The notes under the pieces were generated by a model, which was not told the DNA's origin, searched no databases, and saw only the letters and a program-made list of their open reading frames with translations. A DNA stretch of 20,084 nt from Ettlia oleoabundans. Taxonomy: Eukaryota; Chlorophyta; Chlorophyceae; Chlamydomonadales. Where the stretch lies: NCBI GenBank assembly GCA_019693395.1, contig JAAMXP010000644.1:6406-26489 (forward strand), read 5' to 3'. Of this stretch, positions 10,101 to 16,732 are shown piece by piece. A program made the position numbers and the translations under genes. Within the stretch, counting starts at the first letter, position 1, and each line of letters begins with the position of its first letter.

Positions 10101-11937
10101 CAAACGCCGACCTGCGTCAAGCACCAACTTCTGATGCGGCGCGAGTTTGGCGCCCATGTAACAGCTGGCCTCTGTTCACCCGTTGCAAGGTAGCACCCCC
10201 CCATGCCGGCATCGCTGCCCGCTCACCTGCGCAGGATCCCCGTCTATCACACCACCATAGGAGGTTTTGTCCGCCAGGATCCTTGCATCCCACCACTCCA
10301 CATCTGGTATTGGCTCCACCTCAGGTTCCTGCTCTGCTGGTGCCACCTCAGCACGCGCACCGAGCGGGATGAGGTTGGCATCCCCGCCTGAAGCCGCCAA
10401 TGCTGCCTCCGCCTTGCGCCGCTCCGCCAGCTGCTTGGCTGCATCGTCGCCGTACTTGGCCTGTGGACAAGGAACGAGAGAGGATAGCTGGAAGACAGGT
10501 GGGCAAGAAGGCCGGGGGTGGGGCTTGCGGGGGGGTGGGGTTGACGAGGATGGGGAGCCAAAAAAGCGTACAGCTGGGGTAGATAGGCGGCAGACTGAAA
10601 GTTGGGACGGTAAGGCCCGATGCCAGCGGCAGTGCAGCAGCGGGTGCACCCCAGGATCAAGCCATAGGCAGCTCAGCGGTGCGAGGGCCATGCGCCGCAA
10701 CAGGACAAGAACAACCACTGCACCACCGCCTGGCTGGCATCAACAAGCAGCGCCACATGTGTGCATGGCCAGCAAGCGCAACCGGGCAGCCGGCAGTCGG
10801 TGCACAGCAGCAGCAGCCGGTGCAGGCTGGGAAGATGCAGCAGCCAGTGCACATAGGGCGCCAGGCCGCCACTCTGAGAGAGAACGGGCCCCAAAGCAGC
10901 CCTTGGCAGGCTCACCCGCAGCCGTCCAATCTCCGCCTGCTTCTGCAGCTTGCCCTCCTCAACAAATTGGAAAGACGCACGGGGCTTGCGCTGCAGGCGG
11001 CGCAGCCCTCGGTTGCCCAGCTCAGGATCAAAGAACCTGCAGGGGTGCTCAGAACAATTTTGCTGAATTAATGAGTCTACGCAATATCGCTCTCGAAACA
11101 GCGCAAGCCAGGGGGGGGGCAGGGTAAGGAATGCATTGGTGCAGTTGTGATGTTGGCCTGCACGAGATTCCCTGTGCCGAGCACCCACGCATAGCTGGGT
11201 GCTTGTAATGCAACCCAGCTGTCCTCACTTTTCTGCCTTTTCCTCCAGTTCTTTCTGCTGCTGCTGCTGCTGCTGCTGTGCGCCTGGCGCCTGCAGCCCC
11301 GGCCGGGCCGGCCGCTCAATGGGCTTGCCGGTGGCATCTATCTCCCGCCCCTGGTCATCTAGCAAGAGCGGCGGCGGCAGCTTGGTGGTGCGTTTAGGCA
11401 GGCTGACGCCCAAAGCTGCAGCTGTGAGATCGCCTGGCGCCATGCCTGCCAGGTTTGGTGGTGGCGCACCAGGGGGCAGCATCGCAGCGGCTACCGCCGC
11501 TGCCGCTGCTGCCACATCCGGTGCGGGGGCAGACGCTGGCAAAGGCGGTCTGGGAGCCGCTGCAGCTGCGCCCGGCTTTCCCAACTGCAGCAACAGAATA
11601 AGAGGATGTTGCAGCAGAAGTTAATGGGTGCACACAATGACAGCAGGAGCTGCCTGGCGTGACAACAAGGGCAATGGCGGTGGCTTGGCGCATGGCGGCT
11701 CGGGCCTCTCACCGTGATGCCCGCCTTCTTGAGCTTTTCCGCCAGCTCTTTTTGCTTTTGCAGCGCCAGCTTAGCCTTCTGCAGCTTCTCCAAGTCTATT
11801 CCAAGCTTCTTTGGCGCCGCTGCTGGTGCCCCCGCGCCAGCTGAGCTGCCGTTTTCCACCTTTTGCCGTTTAGCTGCCGCATCCTCCCCATCGGCAGCCG
11901 GAGTGTCCGCTTTGCGCTTCTGCTCCTCTGTGGCCAT
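7166..11937 (-). CDS. PRPF3: U4/U6 snRNP protein PRPF3 (Prp3), complete
   Basis: There are eleven exons on the minus strand: 11937-11713, 11584-11229, 11036-10916, 10460-10227, 9908-9804, 9317-9173, 8850-8748, 8516-8453, 8192-8053, 7777-7663 and 7300-7166. All junctions keep phase, giving 580 aa. Prp3 binds the U4/U6 duplex in the U4/U6.U5 tri-snRNP for pre-mRNA splicing in the nucleus. Family marks are FFDPELGNR (195-203), PDVEWWDAR (286-294), [14 protein letters not shown] (344-357), [13 protein letters not shown] (378-390), [13 protein letters not shown] (396-408), LMLRRIDWN (502-510) and the VEHYW end. The PRP3 core runs to about 430, followed by the C-terminal DUF1115 domain. The N-terminus is Lys/Ala-rich with the NLS-like AAKRQKVE. 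It shows no PWI domain, unlike human PRPF3 (683 aa). Residues 76-185 are Ala/Pro-rich and a run of eight Gln follows. Confidence 0.96.
8701..8732 (-). repeat. TTGGGG hexamer array in PRPF3 intron 7
   Basis: On the transcript strand the intron starts with GTGCGTG, and within about 20 nt it carries four GGGTT-type units in a row plus a diverged fifth. The G-runs could form a G-quadruplex in the pre-mRNA. The sequence is inside an intron (8747-8517), not at a chromosome end. Confidence 0.8.
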
Positions 11938-12752
11938 CGGGCGGCTGGCCCTTCTCGCAGCTGGCACGCACTATTCCGCTTTGAGCAGTGATCTGCTGAT
12001 CGGCAAGAGGATTGCTAGGTAAACGAGCAGCGACGAGCCGATGAGAACAACTGTGATGGGTGGCAATGAGTCCCACAAGGCTGGGAAAGCCCCGAAAGCC
12101 TGTGCAATGCTCCCAGAGAGTATGCTCTAGCGCGGGGGAGGCCTCGCTACCAAAAAGTTGCCCCAGAGCATGGCCACCGCGTCCTGCATTTGTACTGCCG
12201 CAGCACCGTCCCAGCAGGGCTCCACCTCACCACTGTTTGCAGCGGCTGTGGTGTGTCTGAATCAGTTCCAGTGCAATTTCACCTGTGCACCCACCAGATT
12301 GTCCCATCACCTCCCTATGTGTGGGCTCTTGCAATCGAAAACACGCCCCCAACGGTGCACTTGCCTGCCCCGGAGGCAGAAGAAGAAGAATTCGCAGTTA
12401 CAATTGCAGGGGGAAGGAAGAGATTTCAGACAACGTCAGTTTCATTCAGGTCAAGTTTGTTATGATCCGGAGCATACAGGATCAGACAGGGATAAAGGCA
12501 ACGCCCCGCTGCAGCATTTAGCAGCTGGGCCCTCTCACGCAAGCTTGGCTTCAACTCTTCAACTAAAACGAACAGGAACACAACCCTTAGAACCCCCACA
12601 AGACAAGAAGCAGACAGGATGATAGAACTTTTCAGGGAATATGATTCGCAATGACATATAGATGCCACAAGCTAGTTCAGCTCTTCCGAGGGCTAGCATC
12701 CATCGAGTAGTCGTGATAATGTACAGAACAAACTTGCCGCAGCCGTGGAGCC
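11938..12752. other. Intergenic region between PRPF3 start and patatin-like stop
   Basis: These 815 bp should hold the PRPF3 promoter and 5' UTR and the 3' UTR of the patatin-like gene, both on the minus strand. A minus-strand TGTAA is at 12402-12398, about 350 nt past the patatin-like stop. I see no exon of a known family here. The open frames present are not supported by splice signals or motifs. Confidence 0.5.
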
Positions 12753-14802
12753 TCAGCTGCTGGCAGCCGCCGCCAACCGGCCCGACCCAGCCTTGCTGCC
12801 GCTACCGGCGCCACGCTGCTGCCCATTCTCCAGTAGCTGCCGCAGCACAGGCAGAGACCGCTGCCTTGCCGCCTCAAACTGAGCCTCATAGTCTCCATAG
12901 CTCCAGAAATTGACCCCGCTCTTGGGCGACTTGACCACAGCAGCATTCCGGCGACCTGCAACCAACCAGGAAGGCAGGCAGGCAGGGGTGGTTTAGGAAG
13001 GCAGTGTGCTGTCACTATCAACACGGGGCTGAAACTGCCATCACTCCCTGCCTGCACGTCGTAACACTGCTTGATAGCCCGGTGGCCACCTTTTTCGTGT
13101 AGGACACCAGGCAGCCAGCCAGCCAGACTAACAAGTAGGCAGGCACGCAATTGGATAAGGAAAATCTCCACAGAAGGCTCGCAGGCAGCCCAACCAAACC
13201 CCATCCCCAGCAGGCAGCATGCAGGCAGCCCACACACCCCTTCCCCAGCCGGACAGCCAACCAGCTCACCCAGGCCTGCCGTGTTGTCGTTACCGCTGAA
13301 GGGAGAGCTCCTTCCTATGAGGTGCACCACAGCAGGTGACGCACTGGATGCCTCGCCACCGTACCGCTGCTCCCTCCACAAATCCAGCCCTATTCGACAC
13401 TTGATGCCACCGTCGATGAAGGGGCCATCAACCCGCCCCGCCACCGCCACAGGGCAGAACACCACGGGGATCGCCGCTGAGGCGCTGACAGAGGATGGGA
13501 GGCAGCCGCGGTCCAGCAGCACGTGCCGCCCAGAGGCGTCAACCACGCCGCACGCGAAATCTGCAGCGAGAGCAAGATGGCAAGGGGGACTGGCAGTGTG
13601 AACCTCTGTCGAATGCGTGCAAACAGCCAACGCATGGCAGCACTGTCTTCTTGAACGGCGAAGATCCTCCTTCAAAGTCTCTTTACCAGGACGTCCTCCA
13701 GCTCCCCATGCAGTGCCCCGCAACCCGCCACCGCCAGCAGCACACACAGCTAGGCCAACTACACCCCCTGCTGAGCCCCGCCACCAAGCCTTTCAAGAAC
13801 CCAAGGTGCCCCGCAGCAGCCAACATACCCCGCTTCAGCTCTGCAAATGTTGCGGGCAGCAGGGTCTGCAGCTCAGCAATCAGGGGGGCCATGGACAGAA
13901 AGCCCTCCCAAGGCCGGCCGTGGCACTTGAGCCTTTCAATGGGTGCATGCTTCGCAAACTCTTCCACGATCTGCAACGTAACAGCACAGGCGACCAGGAG
14001 ACATTGGAGTGGGGTTAGGAAAGGAGCAGCAGGTGGAGCTTGTGCAGCCAGCAGCAGCAGGCCAGGGTACAACGAGGACGGGCGGTGTGGGTGCCTGCCA
14101 GCCATGATGCGCTGGGTCGGGAGTTGCAAAGCTGCCACTGCATTGCAAGGCTGCAAAAGCAGCCAGCGATCTTCATAGCCATCCAACTGGTGTTTCCAAT
14201 GCACCCATAAACACTAGTAAACACTAGTATATGTGCAGCACTGGAATTGTACCGCGCAGAGTGGCAATAACGCTCAAATGCATCCTGAAGGCTTGCCTCT
14301 CGGGGTGTGTAGCCGGCAGCATACATGGACCCTATGAGCGCTCCTGCTGAGGTTCCCATGATACCGTTGACTGGCAGCCCCACATCCTCCACTGCAGCAG
14401 GGCAATAACACACAGAAGCGCGCGTGGGATTGTCAGTTGGGCGCGGGTTTGTCCGAGGCATGCCCGTCAACTGCGTGACTTGAACTCAGGCATATAGCCA
14501 GTGCAGGTTCACAGCAAACAACCTGCTTGTAGGAAGCCTGAGTGGTATGCGAAGGCTAGAAATCCGCTGGAAAGCACGAGGTCATAGCCCGAAGAGGCTG
14601 CAGTGCTGGAGGCATGAGCTGCCAGAGAGCGGGGCTGGCGGCTACGCGGGCGGCAATGTGGTTGGCTGCCAGCGGCGTGCCGCGCCACATAAGCGCAGTG
14701 CTGATCTCTCAAATGCAACCCTATTGACTGATGACGGTGCTGTTGGCTGCGGTGGTGGTGGTCGGCCTGCTTGAAATGGCCGCCGGGTTTGATGCGCTGC
14801 AT
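12753..14802 (-). CDS. Patatin-like phospholipase / acyl hydrolase, complete
   Basis: There are five exons: 14802-14523, 14391-14297, 13970-13829, 13560-13270 and 12955-12753. They join in phase to 336 aa. The patatin Ser-Asp dyad is present: GTSAG (106-110) with nucleophile Ser108, and FIDGG (220-224) with Asp222. SASAAIPVVF before the Asp is a typical patatin stretch. Such enzymes release fatty acids from phospho-, galacto- or triacylglycerols. The oxyanion loop reads LVLSSGFLAFAYHSG (75-89), closer to the GCGFLG form of animal PNPLA proteins than to the usual GGGxRG. The first 70 residues are rich in Arg, His, Ser and Ala and poor in acidic residues, so they may be an organelle transit peptide. 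Intron 2 appears to use a GC donor. The gene lies head-to-head with a secreted PLA2. Substrate is unknown. Confidence 0.9.
13971..14296 (-). other. Probable GC-AG intron in the patatin-like gene
   Basis: Exon 2 reads GGCTACACACCCCGAGAG, followed by GCAAGC, which fits the GC-donor consensus AG|GCAAGT. The acceptor is GTTACGTTGCAG. Splicing here gives the smooth join GYTPRE-IVEEFAKH in phase 0, as in other patatins after the nucleophile helix. Nearby GT sites give poorer joins or break the frame. The intron also holds a 10-bp tandem pair (TAAACACTAG) near 14208-14227. Confidence 0.7.
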
Positions 14803-14820
14803 GGCAATCTGCGCCTGACG

Positions 14821-14873
14821 ATATAGACCAAGCTGCGCCTCTCAGTTGTTCGTAATTGAACAGGCGTCTATAT
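14821..14873 (-). promoter_or_regulatory. Nested inverted repeat just upstream of the patatin-like start
   Basis: On the minus strand, ATATAGAC (14873-14866) pairs with GTCTATAT (14828-14821). Inside it GCCT pairs with AGGC and GTTC with GAAC around an AATTAC loop, with 7-8 nt bulges on one side. The structure ends 18 nt before the ATG at 14802. It could be an RNA hairpin in the leader if transcription starts upstream, or a DNA cruciform or binding site if not. Confidence 0.55.
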
Positions 14874-15178
14874 GGACGGACAGGCAAGACTGCGCCAACC
14901 ACCGCCGCGCGTTAGGCAGTGAGTGAGAGTGAATGCTGGAGCTGACACACAAATGGAATTAAAAGCTCGCGTCAGCCGAAGGGGGCGACGCTAGCAATCA
15001 AGAATGACGGTCTTGTGGCGGCACGCTCTCCCGCCACAGCAGGCCTGGTCGCAGTCGGGCAGGCTGCGCACATCTACATGCCGCATGGCCCCTGAGTAAG
15101 TAGAATCCCATCTGCAATGTCTGGGAGAGGGGTTCAATGAGCTCTGCCGGTGGCTGTGTTTGGTACCGCTCAGCTCTG

Positions 15179-15361
15179 CTTTGGCAGAGGGGCTCCCAAA
15201 GCGCTACGGTGATGACGGGGGCTGGCAGCCGTCATCTTTGCTTTGGCAGGGGGGGGCTCCCAAAGCGCTACAGTGGTGGACAGGACTGGCAGCCGTCAAT
15301 TTTGCTTTGGCAGGGGGGGCTCCCAAAGCGCTACGGTGGTGGCGGGGGCTGGCAGCTGTGT
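15179..15361 (+). repeat. Three ~62-bp tandem repeats upstream of the PLA2 gene
   Basis: The copies start with CTTTGGCAG at 15179, 15241 and 15305 (periods 62 and 64). All three share CTCCCAAAGCGCTAC and end in a GGCTGGCAGC-like block. The G-run after CTTTGGCAG varies in length. The array ends about 90 bp before the PLA2 start codon, so it is in the promoter or 5' UTR. Confidence 0.9.
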
Positions 15362-15452
15362 AGGAAGCTGGCATGACAAGTGGCCTGCTCCCACTTTCCC
15401 TGGTGTGTTGTGTTCTGCTGTCTACATTGGTAGATGCTCTTGGCGCGACAAA

Positions 15453-16590
15453 ATGAAGAGCTCGACTGTGGGGGTCTGCTTGGCAGCCTGTCTGCTTCTG
15501 ACACAGGGTGGGTTTGGGCAAGGCAGCTCAGTCGGTCCAAGGTTCAGGCAGGGTCTCGTGTTCACCTTGTTTGAGACTGGTCTCAAAGATCAATATCTTC
15601 GCTTTCTTCACGGCTGCGACATTGCAGGACTGGTGGCGGCCCAGGCTCCGCCGCCCGGCCCACAGCAGCCATGCCCCGGTGGCGCCAACTACACCGCTGC
15701 CGACTGCCCCAACAACAGCTGCTATGCCAGCCTGCCCAACGGTTGCGGCAGCCGCTCAGTCTCTGTCATCAGCGCACAGATAGTCCCAGACAACTGGCCT
15801 GCAGGTCGGGTGGTGCCAGCATGAATAGCTGGGACTATTCAGATATGCATCAGTGATAGCAAATATGAAATGCGTGAGGAGCAGCACCTGCCGGTCCTGC
15901 CGCTAGCGGAGCAGGTGCTGCCAGTCCTGCCGCCCATCCAGCGACAGACCGTCTACCAGTCAATGAAGCTTTGCCCCGGCTCAACTGCAATCAGCTCAAC
16001 TTTGCTCAGCAGGCACAGCATGCTGCTTACAGCAATGCATATCCTGGTGGGCGTTTGAAGGAGGCACCACAAAGGATGGACCGCAATCTTGCATTCGTGG
16101 CTGACGCTCCCCAACCCGTCCTTGCTACCTACCAACTGGCCAACATGCAGGTGTTGACTTCACAGCAGCTTGTGACCAGCACGATCTGTGCTACCGCACA
16201 TTGGGGGCTGACAGGGCCGCCTGTGACGTGGCCTTTCGGGATGCTCTGCTGGCTGAGTGCGACAGAGCGCTGAGGTGAGGTGTTGCAAAGGCTCCTCCCT
16301 CCGAAAGTTCGTGTTCCCTCCCTCCTTTGTTTACCCCTCTGCAGCGCCAGGTGATGCCGACCGATTGCCTTACCGCCAAGCCCTGACATGGTGTATTGAG
16401 CTGCAGGTGTGTGGAGCTTCCTATCATTGGACAGCAGTGCCCCGGCCAGGACAACATCCTATACGACACCTGTACCGGGCTGGCTCAGACCTACTATGAC
16501 GGTGTGAGCAGGATGTCTGGCGATGCATTTCGCAGAGACCAAGAGGAGCAGGCGCAGCATGTGGAGCAATGCCTGGCTGGTGCACAGTGA
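15453..16590 (+). CDS. Secreted phospholipase A2, complete
   Basis: There are four exons: 15453-15507, 15628-15804, 16151-16274 and 16407-16590. They join in phase to 179 aa. Residues 1-24 form a clear signal peptide (MKSS, then a Cys/Ala/Leu core, with cleavage likely near AAQA). The active-site block ACDQHDLCYRT (84-94) carries the His88-Asp89 pair of the CxxHDxCY motif, and NGCGS (56-60) resembles the calcium loop of group XII sPLA2s. ACDVAF (101-106) may supply the second catalytic Asp. The mature part has twelve cysteines, enough for six disulfides. The expected reaction is calcium-dependent release of the sn-2 fatty acid outside the cell or in the secretory path. There is one Cys, not two, before the HD motif. 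Closest known type: group XII or the microbial/conodipine-like PLA2s; I cannot choose. The join NWPAG-VDFTAAC supports the second intron. Confidence 0.88.
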
Positions 16591-16629
16591 CCTACTGGGT
16601 GCAGCTTGAGGTCAGAAGGGGAGGAAATG

Positions 16630-16655
16630 ATGTGCACATGAAAGTACATGCACAT
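16630..16655. other. Inverted repeat between two convergent stops
   Basis: ATGTGCA (16630-16636) and TGCACAT (16649-16655) form a 7-bp stem with a 12-nt loop, 40 nt past the PLA2 stop. It is the only clear symmetric element in this short convergent spacer. A role in 3' end formation is possible but untested. Confidence 0.4.
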
Positions 16656-16688
16656 ACCTTATAGTTAAACCAACTGCGAAGGGTCGAT

Positions 16689-16730
16689 TTACAAATAATA
16701 GTGTTTACTCATGTATATATTAGCCTTACA
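16689..16730 (-). terminator. Two TGTAA poly(A) signals for the CCDC146-like gene
   Basis: On the minus strand TGTAA occurs at 16730-16726, only two bases past the TAG stop at 16735-16733, and again at 16693-16689. The second is better placed for a normal 3' UTR. No TGTAA is visible on the plus strand for the opposing PLA2 gene. Confidence 0.5.
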
Positions 16731-16732
16731 CT

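Larger units (their letters stand above)
14803..15452. other. Shared divergent upstream region of two lipid hydrolase genes
   Basis: The two start codons are 650 bp apart and point away from each other. The region must hold the promoters of both genes. It contains the nested hairpin at 14821-14873 and the triple tandem repeat at 15179-15361. I see no convincing extra coding exon. Confidence 0.65.

Noticed and set aside
10267..11127. 286-codon plus-strand open frame
   Set aside because: It runs antisense across PRPF3 exons 3 and 4 and their intron; its low-complexity Ala/Arg/Gly content comes from GC-rich codons in another frame.
12677..13747. 356-codon minus-strand frame as a single-exon gene
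   Set aside because: It contains patatin exon 4 but reads through the flanking introns; the conserved exon 5 lies in a different frame and is joined by good splice sites.
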